Source of the DNA: an uncultured Vampirovibrio sp.
GTDB taxonomy: Bacteria; Cyanobacteriota; Vampirovibrionia; Gastranaerophilales; Gastranaerophilaceae
Reading direction: 5' to 3'
DNA length: 43,002 nucleotides
Assembly (NCBI GenBank): GCA_910577395.1
Contig: CAJTLG010000014.1
Span: forward strand, 1-43,002
The notes beneath the pieces were generated by a model. That model searched no databases. It was not told the origin of the DNA and saw only the letters and a program-made list of their open reading frames with translations. The position numbers were made by a program, and so were the translations under genes. How positions within the stretch are numbered: position 1 is the first letter of the stretch; each line of letters opens with the position of its first letter. Below, one piece after another: positions 1 through 7,998 of this stretch.

Positions 1-14
1 ATGAACAACTTTTC

Positions 15-51
15 GGGCGCTTTTTTATGTAACCTTAAGCGCCCTTTTTTT
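15..51 (+). terminator. Rho-independent terminator of a gene left of the window
   Basis: An 8-bp perfect stem, GGGCGCTT at 15-22 and AAGCGCCC at 37-44, is followed directly by seven T. The T run lies on the plus strand only, so the terminator serves a plus-strand gene that ends before the window. It also separates that gene from the minus-strand gene ending at 56. Confidence 0.85.
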
Positions 52-55
52 GTGT

Positions 56-1477
56 CTACATTTCAATAATTTCCCCGGAACAAACTTTTCTGATTTCTTC
101 CTCTGAAATTTTAGAATTGGAATCAGTATAAACATCACAGCCAATACATTCAATATTTCCCAAATTTTTAAGCTTTGAATTCCAAATATGCAAGTCAATA
201 TCTACAGTTTTAAGATTGCCGGTACTTACTATATTTGAACCTTCAAAATGTGCATCACCCGCTATATATTCAAGAGAGCCCAAATCAACTATTGATGAAT
301 TATGAAAAAGAGCATCCCCGCCTATAAATTTAAGGTTTTTGAATCCTTTTATTCTTGAATTTCTAAAATCACCATCGTAATGAATTTCTTTCACATTTTC
401 AATAAGCTTGTTTTCATTAATACCCAAATCGCTAAAGCTTATATCAAAATCCGGCTGTTCATAGTGGGATATATTAAATGTACCGTCTTCATTTTCAGAT
501 GTTTCAAACTCAAAATAGTTAAAAATTTCAATCGGGGTTGCATACTCTAAATCTTTTTTTATTTGCTCTATTCTTGTAGTCAGCCTTTCACTTTCCTTGA
601 TTTTTTGATAAATATCTGTTGTTATGCGGTGTCTGTTCTTTTTGATGTATCTTTTAACCGTATCAACATAATCCACGGGGATTTTATAATCATTCAATTC
701 ACCTTGAATTTCAGATATTTTGCCGTCTTTAAAAACCATACCGATTTTTGGCTTACCGTTTTCAAGATAAATATGAAAATCATCATTTTCCAATTTTGCA
801 CAATCACCAGCATCCTTTGTGCACCAGGTTTTACAGGATAATGCATTTAATTTTCTAACATTATTTTCAAAGTGTTTATAGTCGCTTTCCTTACTTGGAA
901 TTACAATCCAACCTGTTTTATTTTTTCCAAGCTCTTTTGTATAGGAACTTTGCATTTTTTCATTATACAATTTTAAAAAGCTAATCTGGCATTTTCTATT
1001 TTTTATTGCAGCGTTTTCTATTTCATGTATTGTACTTTCTAATACACCTTTGTTTGGAGAAGGAGGGAGGATATCTGTATTTTCACTCAAATCTCTTGTA
1101 ATTTCATCTAAAATCAGCAATTTATGGGCAGGTGTAAATTTTCTTTCATGTTTTAGCAAATATTCCCATTCGCTTAAAATATTCTCCCTTTTGTACTCAG
1201 TATCTTCCTGTCTGCCCGGAAAATTTTTATGTTCTATTTCGGCAATTCTTTCATTGCACCAATTGTGAAAATCTTCTATTGAGTGAAACTTTTCAATAGG
1301 TGCTTTAAACTTATTTACAACAAGTAAATCAATACCGTTTATTTCATTCTTTTTCATTGCCCCAAAAGACACTGTGTCGTATGGCAAAGAGCGTATCAAT
1401 CCTAAATTTGAAAAATTTCGGTGTGCTTGAAAAGGACTGTTAAAATATGTATTAACACTTATTATTGGTATTTTCAT
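56..1477 (-). CDS. Hypothetical protein with N-terminal VSFG motif and C-terminal approx. 20-residue repeats
   Basis: About 473 residues, family not recognised. I chose the ATG at 1477 (MKIPII...) over the in-frame GTG at 1498; neither has a clear ribosome site. The N-terminus is polar, lacks a signal peptide and carries DTVSFG at about residues 34-39, a motif shared with four other proteins here. The middle is charged and helical, with a compact segment containing KTWCTKDAGDC and then a run alternating short strands and turns (FHIYLENGKPKIGMVF). The C-terminal 100 residues hold four to five repeats of about 20 residues, of the type xGDxxFxxSxIxxLGxLxxI, which should fold as a leucine-rich or beta-solenoid stack and so suggest binding to another molecule. 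The gene is divergent from rluB. Function unknown. Confidence 0.7.
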   Translation of the reverse strand: MKIPIISVNTYFNSPFQAHRNFSNLGLIRSLPYDTVSFGAMKKNEINGIDLLVVNKFKAPIEKFHSIEDFHNWCNERIAEIEHKNFPGRQEDTEYKRENILSEWEYLLKHERKFTPAHKLLILDEITRDLSENTDILPPSPNKGVLESTIHEIENAAIKNRKCQISFLKLYNEKMQSSYTKELGKNKTGWIVIPSKESDYKHFENNVRKLNALSCKTWCTKDAGDCAKLENDDFHIYLENGKPKIGMVFKDGKISEIQGELNDYKIPVDYVDTVKRYIKKNRHRITTDIYQKIKESERLTTRIEQIKKDLEYATPIEIFNYFEFETSENEDGTFNISHYEQPDFDISFSDLGINENKLIENVKEIHYDGDFRNSRIKGFKNLKFIGGDALFHNSSIVDLGSLEYIAGDAHFEGSNIVSTGNLKTVDIDLHIWNSKLKNLGNIECIGCDVYTDSNSKISEEEIRKVCSGEIIEM

Positions 1478-1518
1478 ACATTTATAAAACCAACACACAA
1501 ATAAGATTGCCTTTATGG

Positions 1519-1530
1519 TAAAATCAGGCT
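1519..1530 (+). promoter_or_regulatory. Extended -10 element placing the rluB transcript start at its ATG
   Basis: TAAAAT at 1519-1524, preceded by TGG (the extended -10 pattern TGn), is separated from the ATG at 1531 by six bases. There is no Shine-Dalgarno sequence in between, which predicts a leaderless rluB mRNA. The -35 region is poor. Confidence 0.5.
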
Positions 1531-2271
1531 ATGAGGATTAATAAATATATAGCACAATCAGGCATAGCATCAAGACGAAAAGCTGACGAGCTTGTAACCG
1601 GCGGCAAAGTAAAGGTTAACGGAGAGATTGTAACCCTTTTAGGGTATGAAATCCGCCGCAGGGATAAAGTAACGGTGGACGGCAAGCTTGTGCAGAGTAA
1701 AAAATATGAATACTTTAAATTTTATAAGCCCGCAGGCTATATAACAACCTCAAATGATGAAAAGGGCAGAAAAACAATTTATGATATTTTGCCCGATGAA
1801 ATGCATACCTTTAAACCTGTAGGCAGATTGGATAAGGATTCTTCCGGGCTTATTATCCTCACAAATGACGGAGATTTGATTTATGAACTTACCCACCCCT
1901 CTATCAAAGTTTCAAAACTTTACAGGGTAACCGTGGACGCAAAATTAACCCAAAAAGAGCTTGAAACACTTGCAGGCGGAATAGAAATCGAAAAAGGAAA
2001 AATTGCATACGCTGATGTACGGGTGATAGAAACAACAAACAAAGAAACTCTTTTAGAGATGACACTTTATCAGGGAATGAACCGTCAAATCCGCAAAATG
2101 GTTGAATTTTTAGGCCATAATGTAATTTCGCTTAAAAGAATACGCCATGGTACAATTGATTTAACCGGGCTTAAAAAAGGACAGTTTAAATCTCTAAAAC
2201 CAAGACAAATAAAAGAATTAAGAAGCTATATAGATAAAATTGTAAATAGTAAGGAAGAAGACAATGCTTGA
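1531..2271 (+). CDS. rluB: 23S rRNA pseudouridine synthase, RsuA/RluB family
   Basis: 246 residues, a normal length for the RluB/RsuA family, which isomerises uridine to pseudouridine in rRNA. Residues 1-60 form an S4 RNA-binding domain (MRINKYIAQSGIASRRKADE). The catalytic domain follows, with the family motif GRLDKDSSGLIILTNDG around residue 100; its Asp is the nucleophile. The later QGMNRQIRKM motif is also typical. RluB, which modifies 23S rRNA helix 89, is the best guess, but RsuA and RluE share these motifs. Its last eight bases overlap serS, so the two are probably translationally coupled in one operon. The start codon sits 6 nt after a -10 box. Confidence 0.9.
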   Translation: MRINKYIAQSGIASRRKADELVTGGKVKVNGEIVTLLGYEIRRRDKVTVDGKLVQSKKYEYFKFYKPAGYITTSNDEKGRKTIYDILPDEMHTFKPVGRLDKDSSGLIILTNDGDLIYELTHPSIKVSKLYRVTVDAKLTQKELETLAGGIEIEKGKIAYADVRVIETTNKETLLEMTLYQGMNRQIRKMVEFLGHNVISLKRIRHGTIDLTGLKKGQFKSLKPRQIKELRSYIDKIVNSKEEDNA

Positions 2272-3529
2272 CATTAAATTAATCAGAGAAAACCCTGAAA
2301 AAATCAATGAACTGCTTAAAAGAAGAAACCCAAACCTTTCTATTAATGAGGTTTTAGAGATTGATAATGAAAGAAGAAAGCTGCAATTTCAGGCAGATGA
2401 ACTTCGCGCCAAAAGAAAAACCATGTCACAGAGCATTGGAGAGATGAAAAAAGCCGGTCAAAATACAGATACTTTACAGGCTGAAGTAAAAGAAATGGCC
2501 GATGAAATCAAAGAATTGGAAGAAAAACAGGCAGAGCTTGACACAAAACAAAGAGATTTTCTTTTGTGCACACCAAATACACCCGATGAAAATATTGCAA
2601 TCGGGACAGATGAAACCTTTAATATAGTAAAAAAAGTAGTGGGTGAACCGACCAAAAAAGATTATGAATTAAAACCGCATTGGGATTTAGGAGCAGATCT
2701 CGGGTTATTGGATTTTGAACGCGGCGTAAAGCTTGCGCATACAAGATTTAGTCTTTATAGAGGCAAAGGGGCGGCCTTAGAGCGTGCCATTATAAATTTC
2801 TTTTTAGAGGTGCATACTCAAGAGCACGGATACGAAGAGATTTTACCGCCGATACTTGTAAATTCTGCTGCTATGACAGGTACCGGACAGCTTCCAAAGT
2901 TTAAAGAAGATATGTTTAAATGCGTGGATGAGGATTTATTCCTGATACCGACAGCGGAAGTGCCTGTTACAAACATTTATCAAAATGAAATATTAAATGA
3001 AGAAGACCTTCCTAAATATATGACGGCATATACGCCATGCTTTAGACGCGAGGCGGGTTCTGCCGGAAAAGACACAAGGGGCCTAATCAGACTGCACCAG
3101 TTTAACAAGGTGGAGCTTGTAAAATTAACAACTCCGGAAACCAGCGAAGAAGAACACGAAAAACTGACTTTAAACGCCGAAAGAGTATTAGAGCTTTTAA
3201 ATCTGCCGTTTAGAAGGGTGGAGCTTTGCACGGGCGACATTGGGTTTAGTGCTAAAAAATGCTATGATTTAGAAGTGTGGCTGCCCTCATACAATAATTA
3301 CAAAGAAATTTCAAGCTGTTCAAACTTTGGGGATTTCCAGGCAAGAAGGGCAAATATCCGATACAGAAACAAGCAAACCGGTAAAACCGAATTTGTACAC
3401 ACATTAAACGGCTCAGGGCTTGCTGTTGGCAGGACGTTTGCTGCAATACTTGAAAATTTCCAAACAGAGGACGGGCATATTATAATCCCTGAAGTTTTAC
3501 GCAAATACACGGGGTTTGATATTATATAA
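2264..3529 (+). CDS. serS: Seryl-tRNA synthetase
   Basis: 421 residues, full length for SerRS, which charges tRNA-Ser and also the selenocysteine tRNA where one exists. Residues 1-110 form the long antiparallel helical arm that grips the tRNA long variable arm (rich in K and E, e.g. ELRAKRKTMSQSIGEMKKAG). The class II catalytic core follows: motif 2 region FRREAGSAGKDTRGLIRLHQF and motif 3 region LNGSGLAVGRTFAAILEN with its conserved Arg. The ATG overlaps rluB by 8 bp and is preceded by AAGGAAGAAGACA, so reinitiation from rluB is likely. Confidence 0.97.
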   Translation: MLDIKLIRENPEKINELLKRRNPNLSINEVLEIDNERRKLQFQADELRAKRKTMSQSIGEMKKAGQNTDTLQAEVKEMADEIKELEEKQAELDTKQRDFLLCTPNTPDENIAIGTDETFNIVKKVVGEPTKKDYELKPHWDLGADLGLLDFERGVKLAHTRFSLYRGKGAALERAIINFFLEVHTQEHGYEEILPPILVNSAAMTGTGQLPKFKEDMFKCVDEDLFLIPTAEVPVTNIYQNEILNEEDLPKYMTAYTPCFRREAGSAGKDTRGLIRLHQFNKVELVKLTTPETSEEEHEKLTLNAERVLELLNLPFRRVELCTGDIGFSAKKCYDLEVWLPSYNNYKEISSCSNFGDFQARRANIRYRNKQTGKTEFVHTLNGSGLAVGRTFAAILENFQTEDGHIIIPEVLRKYTGFDII

Positions 3530-3558
3530 CAGGCTGCAAACGTTCTCTTTTCATTACA

Positions 3559-3724
3559 GGATATTTTGGACAAAGACGCAAGGTGTCGTCTTTTGTGCTC
3601 CGCAATTTAACTTCCTCCGCCCTCACGTCACCTAACGGCTTCGCCGACGGATACAGGCTCACACGCATCGCTAAAGCTCTGCGGTTCCCTTTGCATCTTT
3701 AATGGTCTTTTTACCAAAATATCC
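3559..3724. repeat. 166-bp GC-rich element with 11-bp perfect terminal inverted repeats
   Basis: GGATATTTTGG at 3559-3569 is matched by its exact reverse complement CCAAAATATCC at 3714-3724. Similarity continues inward less perfectly (AAAGAC and GCAA blocks on both arms). The interior is clearly richer in G+C than the surroundings. On the minus strand it contains an open frame of about 46 codons from an ATG near 3683 to the stop near 3530, with no obvious ribosome site. The structure is that of a MITE-like or REP-like element. I see no clear target-site duplication. Confidence 0.4.
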
Positions 3725-3780
3725 CTCCATTTCAAGAGAAACAGGTTTTTGAATTTTAGGCTTGTTCCCAAGCTGTTATT

Positions 3781-3960
3781 TTAATCTTCTTTATTCACGG
3801 TTTTAACGGGGTCTTTAAGGATTAGAGAATTATCCTTAAAAGAAATATCGAGCGTATAATTGCTTGCCTCTTTGGGATTTATACCTAAGAGTTCAAGAAA
3901 AACAGGGCTTAACGTAACGCCGACACTTGTTGAACTGAGTTTCATTATCTTTTTTCTCAT
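3781..3960 (-). CDS. AbrB/MazE-like small DNA-binding protein, copy A
   Basis: 59 residues. The N-terminal half reads MRKKIMKLSSTSVGVTLSP, then VFLELLGI, the beta-hairpin/turn pattern of SpoVT-AbrB and MazE swapped-hairpin proteins (xKIGNSxGVxLPxxxLxxLG). The tail is short and acidic. It is clearly paralogous to the 58-residue protein at 30052-30228. Start: ATG at 3960, exactly 6 nt after a minus-strand TATAAT (3972-3967) with no Shine-Dalgarno, so the mRNA is probably leaderless. It is transcribed divergently from the helical protein at 4077, whose paralogue is also divergent from the second AbrB-like gene. By family it should be a dimeric DNA-binding regulator or an antitoxin-type protein. 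No co-directional toxin gene is present. Confidence 0.75.
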   Translation of the reverse strand: MRKKIMKLSSTSVGVTLSPVFLELLGINPKEASNYTLDISFKDNSLILKDPVKTVNKED

Positions 3961-4076
3961 TCTTAGATTATAACTTTTATTAAGTTTTGATACTATTTTA
4001 TTACAAAATATATAAAAATATATATTTTAATAGTAATATTAATAGCAATTTACATATTATCTAAGGAGAAAATATT
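3961..4076. promoter_or_regulatory. Divergent regulatory region of AbrB-like/helical pair A
   Basis: This 116-bp A/T-only-like spacer contains the minus-strand -10 TATAAT (3967-3972), a candidate plus-strand -35 TTACAA at 4001-4006, an A/T palindromic tract around 4006-4028, and the ribosome site AAGGAG at 4063-4068 for the gene at 4077. TTACAA also appears as the shared -35 in the paralogous locus B. Confidence 0.45.
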
Positions 4077-4286
4077 ATGTGCGCTGAAAAAATTGAAGGA
4101 ATAATGGATAATGAAATTGCGACCCTCAGGGGCAAACTTCTTGATGCTGAAAATGTGGCATGCCGGCTTGAGGATATAAACAATCTTTTTATACCGTTTG
4201 CAAACGAAAATTGCCCGGAAGGCACGGTTGTAGCAGGGTTATTTCAAGAGCAGATTGACACTTTGCACAGTATAGTTAAATTTTAG
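4077..4286 (+). CDS. Small helical protein, copy A of the AbrB-linked pair
   Basis: 69 residues, not recognised as a named family. It looks like a helical hairpin: an N-terminal amphipathic helix (NEIATLRGKLLDAENVACRLEDINNLF), a turn motif ENCPEGTVV, and a second helix (GLFQEQIDTLHSIV). It aligns with the 63-residue protein encoded at 29770-29961 through NE, KLLD, E-INN, EN-PE and LF, so the two are paralogues. There is no signal peptide or membrane segment. AAGGAG lies 8 nt before the ATG. It is divergent from an AbrB-like gene, as in the second copy, which suggests the two proteins function together. The role is unknown. Confidence 0.7.
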   Translation: MCAEKIEGIMDNEIATLRGKLLDAENVACRLEDINNLFIPFANENCPEGTVVAGLFQEQIDTLHSIVKF

Positions 4287-4292
4287 TATAAT
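4263..4292 (+). promoter_or_regulatory. Promoter of the carbonic anhydrase-FNT operon
   Basis: TTGCAC (4263-4268), an 18-bp spacer and a perfect TATAAT (4287-4292) overlap the end of the preceding gene. This predicts a leader of about 20 nt carrying GGAG (4308-4311), 8 nt before the TTG start at 4320. Confidence 0.55.
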
Positions 4293-4319
4293 GTTTAAAT
4301 ACATTTTGGAGTTTGAGAT

Positions 4320-4907
4320 TTGAGAAAATTAAGCTTTGATACGCCGGATGAGGCATTAAATTTCCTATTAGAAGGAAATAAAAAATTTATCGAAGGAAAG
4401 CCCGAAATTAAAAATTATTGTTTTGATTCAATGAAAGAAAGCCTTGAAACGGGTCAAAAACCTTATGCAATAGTACTTGGGTGCTCTGATTCAAGGGTAA
4501 GCCCCGAAATCCTTTTTGATACGGGGTTAGGGGAATTATTCTGCGTGCGTACGGCAGGAAACACTATAGGCCCGAATGTCCTTGAGAGCATAGAATATGC
4601 CGTTAAAAAGCTCCAGATAAAACTTTTGATTGTACTTGGGCATCAGGATTGCGGCGTTATGAAATATGCAATGAATGCACCCCTATACAACGATTGTTTT
4701 GAAAACCTTATATATCAGGTGCAATCCGTAAAACATGAAAAGGGGTTAGATGATTACGATGCACTTGCAAAAGAATATCTTGAAGTGTGCAAACACAGGC
4801 TGCTTGTAAAATCAAACATCATTGCAAATGCCTGCAAAAATGAGGGGTTAAAAATAGCTAAGGCTTATTTTGATATCCATACGGGATTGATTAATGTTGT
4901 AGAATAA
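4320..4907 (+). CDS. Beta-class carbonic anhydrase
   Basis: 195 residues, typical for a bacterial beta-carbonic anhydrase, which interconverts CO2 and bicarbonate in the cytoplasm. Zinc ligands and catalytic residues are all visible: Cys55, Asp57 and Arg59 in LGCSDSRVSPE, and His108 and Cys111 in LGHQDCGVM. The start is TTG, supported by GGAG 8 nt upstream. It is followed 8 nt later by a formate/nitrite-type channel gene in the same operon, so the pair may handle CO2/bicarbonate together with a small monovalent anion. Confidence 0.93.
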   Translation: MRKLSFDTPDEALNFLLEGNKKFIEGKPEIKNYCFDSMKESLETGQKPYAIVLGCSDSRVSPEILFDTGLGELFCVRTAGNTIGPNVLESIEYAVKKLQIKLLIVLGHQDCGVMKYAMNAPLYNDCFENLIYQVQSVKHEKGLDDYDALAKEYLEVCKHRLLVKSNIIANACKNEGLKIAKAYFDIHTGLINVVE

Positions 4908-4915
4908 GGAACAAA

Positions 4916-5674
4916 ATGACACAGGAAGCAGCAGATGAGCTTATACAAACAGGGATTATAAAAGCGCAAAGACGGCGTACAAAAACCCTTATTCTTTCAA
5001 TACTTGCAGGTGCATTCATTGCACTTGGGGCTTATTCAAGCCTGCTTGTAAGAATTGGGGTCAGTATAGGGTTTGGCAAATTCCTTGCAGGTATTGTGTT
5101 TTCAACGGGCCTTATTATGATAACCCTTACCGGAGCAGAGCTCTTTACGGGCAATGTACTTATGACACTATCATTTCTTGAAAAGAAAATAACTGCACGC
5201 AAACTTTTTAAAAACTGGTTTATTGTATATTTCGGAAATTTTATCGGGGCTATGATTGCAACAGCCCTTATTATGTTCAGCACAACGCACACAAATGACT
5301 ACTTAACCATTGCAAATACCTTAGCTCACAATAAGGTAAACCTTAGCTATGCAAATTGCCTTTTAAGCGGAATACTTTGTAACTGGCTTGTATGTATGGC
5401 AGTGTATATGGCACAGTGTTCAAAAAATATTACCGGTAAAATCTTTGGGATAGTGTTTCCTATTTCAATTTTTATAATAGCAGGGTACGAACACTGTGTA
5501 GCCAATATGTTTTTTATCCCCTGCGGAATAATATCGAAATACCTTTTAACAGCCGGCGGATTTCAGATAACATTATCAGCCTTTATAAAAAATATGATAC
5601 CTGTAACCCTTGGAAATATAGCAGGAGCATTTATTTTTGTGGCCCTTCCTTTTTGGAAAGTGCATAAACGGTGA
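4916..5674 (+). CDS. Formate/nitrite transporter (FNT) family channel
   Basis: 252 residues, the usual FNT size (FocA, NirC, HSC). FNT proteins are pentameric inner-membrane channels for formate, nitrite, hydrosulfide or similar anions. Six hydrophobic helices can be read, beginning with LILSILAGAFIALGAYSSLLV. GAELFTGNVLMT matches the conserved FNT helix-break motif, and CGIISKYLL and LGNIAGAFIF lie toward the C-terminus. It is in an operon with the upstream carbonic anhydrase. The substrate cannot be read from sequence; formate or bicarbonate-linked anion movement is a guess. It converges with the metalloprotease gene 8 bp downstream. Confidence 0.88.
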   Translation: MTQEAADELIQTGIIKAQRRRTKTLILSILAGAFIALGAYSSLLVRIGVSIGFGKFLAGIVFSTGLIMITLTGAELFTGNVLMTLSFLEKKITARKLFKNWFIVYFGNFIGAMIATALIMFSTTHTNDYLTIANTLAHNKVNLSYANCLLSGILCNWLVCMAVYMAQCSKNITGKIFGIVFPISIFIIAGYEHCVANMFFIPCGIISKYLLTAGGFQITLSAFIKNMIPVTLGNIAGAFIFVALPFWKVHKR

Positions 5675-5681
5675 TATTACC

Positions 5682-6299
5682 TTAAGATGTTATTCCGAGG
5701 GCGCCTATTTTAATTTTTTTAAGCTTTTTTTGAATTTCAAGTGCATTTGGCATATTTTTTACTAAAAGCTCATAAAAAGCCTTTTGATGGTTTTTGTGCA
5801 CAGTGTGGGTAAGTTCATGAAGCAAAACATAATCAATATATTCATCCCCCAAGGCCACAAGATTAAGGTTTAAATTTATATTGTTCTTAAATGAACAGCT
5901 GCCCCAAACTGTTTTTTGGTTTTTAATAAACACCTTACCATATTTAAACCCGTATTTTAATGCAAGTTCTTCAAGTCTTTTAGGAAGGATTGTATGTGCA
6001 AGTTTTCTTCTTTTGGCTATTATATCCGGTGAGAGTGCCGTCTTACTTTGTGTTGCAATTGTTTTTTGTATCCAATCCATGTTTTTTAGAACAAATTCCT
6101 TTGCAACAGCATATGATACACGGCAAGGAAGTGTTACAAGCACCTCGCCGGTATTTTTGGGTGTAATTTTAATATATTTTGAAAACCGGTGTTTTTTATA
6201 TTTTATAAAAATACCGTTAATATTTTCACTTGTGCCGACCCCGGATTTTGAGACCCTGGCTTTTCTTTCTTTTTTGAAAATTATATCAAACAGGCTCAT
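5682..6299 (-). CDS. YgjP-like (DUF45/SprT-type) zinc metallopeptidase
   Basis: 205 residues. The C-terminal half has the YgjP/DUF45 signature: TVWGSCSFKNNINLN, then a HELTH zinc-binding site (His161, Glu162, His165) and a further His near 171 (NHQKAFYEL), the usual third ligand. The N-terminal half is a beta-rich domain (ITPKNTGEVLVTLP, YAVAKEFVLKNMDWIQ). Members are cytoplasmic predicted metallopeptidases of poorly known substrate. The start overlaps the end of the Ycf45-like ATPase gene by 14 bp, indicating a minus-strand operon with translational coupling. Confidence 0.85.
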   Translation of the reverse strand: MSLFDIIFKKERKARVSKSGVGTSENINGIFIKYKKHRFSKYIKITPKNTGEVLVTLPCRVSYAVAKEFVLKNMDWIQKTIATQSKTALSPDIIAKRRKLAHTILPKRLEELALKYGFKYGKVFIKNQKTVWGSCSFKNNINLNLNLVALGDEYIDYVLLHELTHTVHKNHQKAFYELLVKNMPNALEIQKKLKKIKIGALGITS

Positions 6300-7902
6300 C
6301 CTTAAATATCCTTAAATGCCTTGTGTTTCCTTCACCTTCACTGACGGATGAAAGGTTGTTTGCCTCAACATATTCATGCTGGATTTTCCTTATATGCTGC
6401 GGCTGCGGCTGCAGTTCAACGGTTTCTGCGCCTTCCATAACCTTTGCTATGGCAGCTTTTGCCTCATCAAGTGCAAGTTCTGTTTCATCCATATAGCCCG
6501 TATATTTATGTTTAACAACCTGTTCTTGCGTCAGATGCAGAGCATCTTTTAACACTTTTTGAATTTGCGACATTGAATTTGTCCGCACAAAATAAACGGG
6601 CAGCCTGTATTCATTTGCAACAGCAAGCACCTTTGTACCGCCTTTAGCAAAGTTTTTATGGGCAATTACAAAATCAGCATCTTCCACATTTCGCACAATT
6701 TCGGCGTTAATATCAAGCCTTTCAATTATTTTATCAACAATAGACCTTGAAACTGCATATATATAGACTTTCTTATGGTTTTTAACATCATCAACGTATT
6801 TTTGCCTGTTGAATGAAAAATTGAGCGGACTTTGCGCACTTCCCGCCATATTATCAAGCTCGTTAACCTTGTCCATAATGTTGTTTTCAGCACCTTGGAC
6901 AGGTTTATTGTTTTTAAATTCGTAATTTTGGTCAACTTTTCTTATTTCAGGCGTAATGGGCCAACCTCTAAGGATATAATCCACAGCCTCTGCCGTGTTT
7001 TTATAAACGGCAAGGGTGTTTCTGTCAATAATTTCTATGACTATATCGAATGTAGGCTGTTTTTCACGCTCTAAGACAGTCTTTTGGCAGCCCCTGTGTT
7101 TTGCCTCATCATCCCCAAGAGTAACAGAGCTAACTCCGCCCACTAAATCAGACATTTGCGGGTTTTTGATAATGTTTTCAAGAGTATTACCATGCGCTGT
7201 AGCAATAAGCATAACACCACGCTCCGCTATCGTTCTTGCGGCGGCAGCTTCAAGCTCCGTACCGATTTCATCAACCACAATAACCTCAGGAGTATGATTT
7301 TCAACAGCCTCAATCATTACATCCTTTTGAAATTCCGGTTGGGAAACCTGCATACGTCTTGCCTTACCTATTGCGGGGTGAGCAACATCCCCGTCACCTG
7401 CTATTTCATTTGAAGTATCTACAACAACAACTCTTTTGCCTATTTCATCCGCAACAAGTCGGGAAATCTCTCTTAATTTGGTAGTTTTCCCCACCCCCGG
7501 GCGCCCAAGGAAAAGAATGCTTTTGTTTTGCATAACAAAATCTTTAATACAGGCAATTGTACCTGTTATAACGCGGCCAATACGCATTGTAAGGCCTATA
7601 ATTTTACCCTGGCGGTTTCTTATGGCACTAATCCTGTGCAAAGTCCCGGCTAAACCGGAACGGTTATCTGATGTAAATTCGGGAATTTTTTCAACAATAA
7701 ATTCTATATCATCCGAAACAACCGTATCAGAGCCAAGATAAACAATTTTCCCGTTCCCCATACGGACTTCCGGAATTCTTCCAATATCAAGCACTATTTC
7801 AATAGCATCATCAAGGCTTCCTTCCTGAATGTGCCTTTTTATTTTAGGAGGCAAAATATCAGTCAAAAGATTTATATCGTTTTGAAATTGTAGTTCACTC
7901 AT
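6286..7902 (-). CDS. Ycf45-like AAA ATPase with C-terminal R3H domain
   Basis: 538 residues from the ATG at 7902, which has AAAGG upstream; an in-frame TTG at 7917 is less likely. An N-terminal region related to SpoIIIAA/Ycf45 leads to a P-loop, LGRPGVGKTTKLREI (about residues 133-147), and Walker B in EVIVVDEIG (about 210). IATAHG follows as the sensor. The C-terminus carries an R3H-type single-strand nucleic-acid-binding motif (IRKIQHEYVEANNLSSVSEG, then RHLRIF). This architecture is widespread in cyanobacteria and plastids and supports a cyanobacterial lineage. It is probably a nucleic-acid-directed ATPase. It heads an operon with the metalloprotease gene. Confidence 0.9.
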   Translation of the reverse strand: MSELQFQNDINLLTDILPPKIKRHIQEGSLDDAIEIVLDIGRIPEVRMGNGKIVYLGSDTVVSDDIEFIVEKIPEFTSDNRSGLAGTLHRISAIRNRQGKIIGLTMRIGRVITGTIACIKDFVMQNKSILFLGRPGVGKTTKLREISRLVADEIGKRVVVVDTSNEIAGDGDVAHPAIGKARRMQVSQPEFQKDVMIEAVENHTPEVIVVDEIGTELEAAAARTIAERGVMLIATAHGNTLENIIKNPQMSDLVGGVSSVTLGDDEAKHRGCQKTVLEREKQPTFDIVIEIIDRNTLAVYKNTAEAVDYILRGWPITPEIRKVDQNYEFKNNKPVQGAENNIMDKVNELDNMAGSAQSPLNFSFNRQKYVDDVKNHKKVYIYAVSRSIVDKIIERLDINAEIVRNVEDADFVIAHKNFAKGGTKVLAVANEYRLPVYFVRTNSMSQIQKVLKDALHLTQEQVVKHKYTGYMDETELALDEAKAAIAKVMEGAETVELQPQPQHIRKIQHEYVEANNLSSVSEGEGNTRHLRIFKDEPV

Positions 7903-7998
7903 GTTTCTACCTTTCAAAGCCCTAGTAACAGCAGTTTCCTTGCATTTATATTATCGGCTGAAAGTTTAAAAACTTTAGCCCTTAAGGACTATATTTTA

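Noticed and set aside
3781..4286. Calling the AbrB-like/helical pair a toxin-antitoxin system
   Set aside because: The two genes are divergent and no known toxin family is visible, so I report it as an unknown regulatory module only.
7016..7741. Plus-strand frames inside the Ycf45-like gene
   Set aside because: They are antisense shadows of a clearly conserved minus-strand ATPase; none has a ribosome site or domain.
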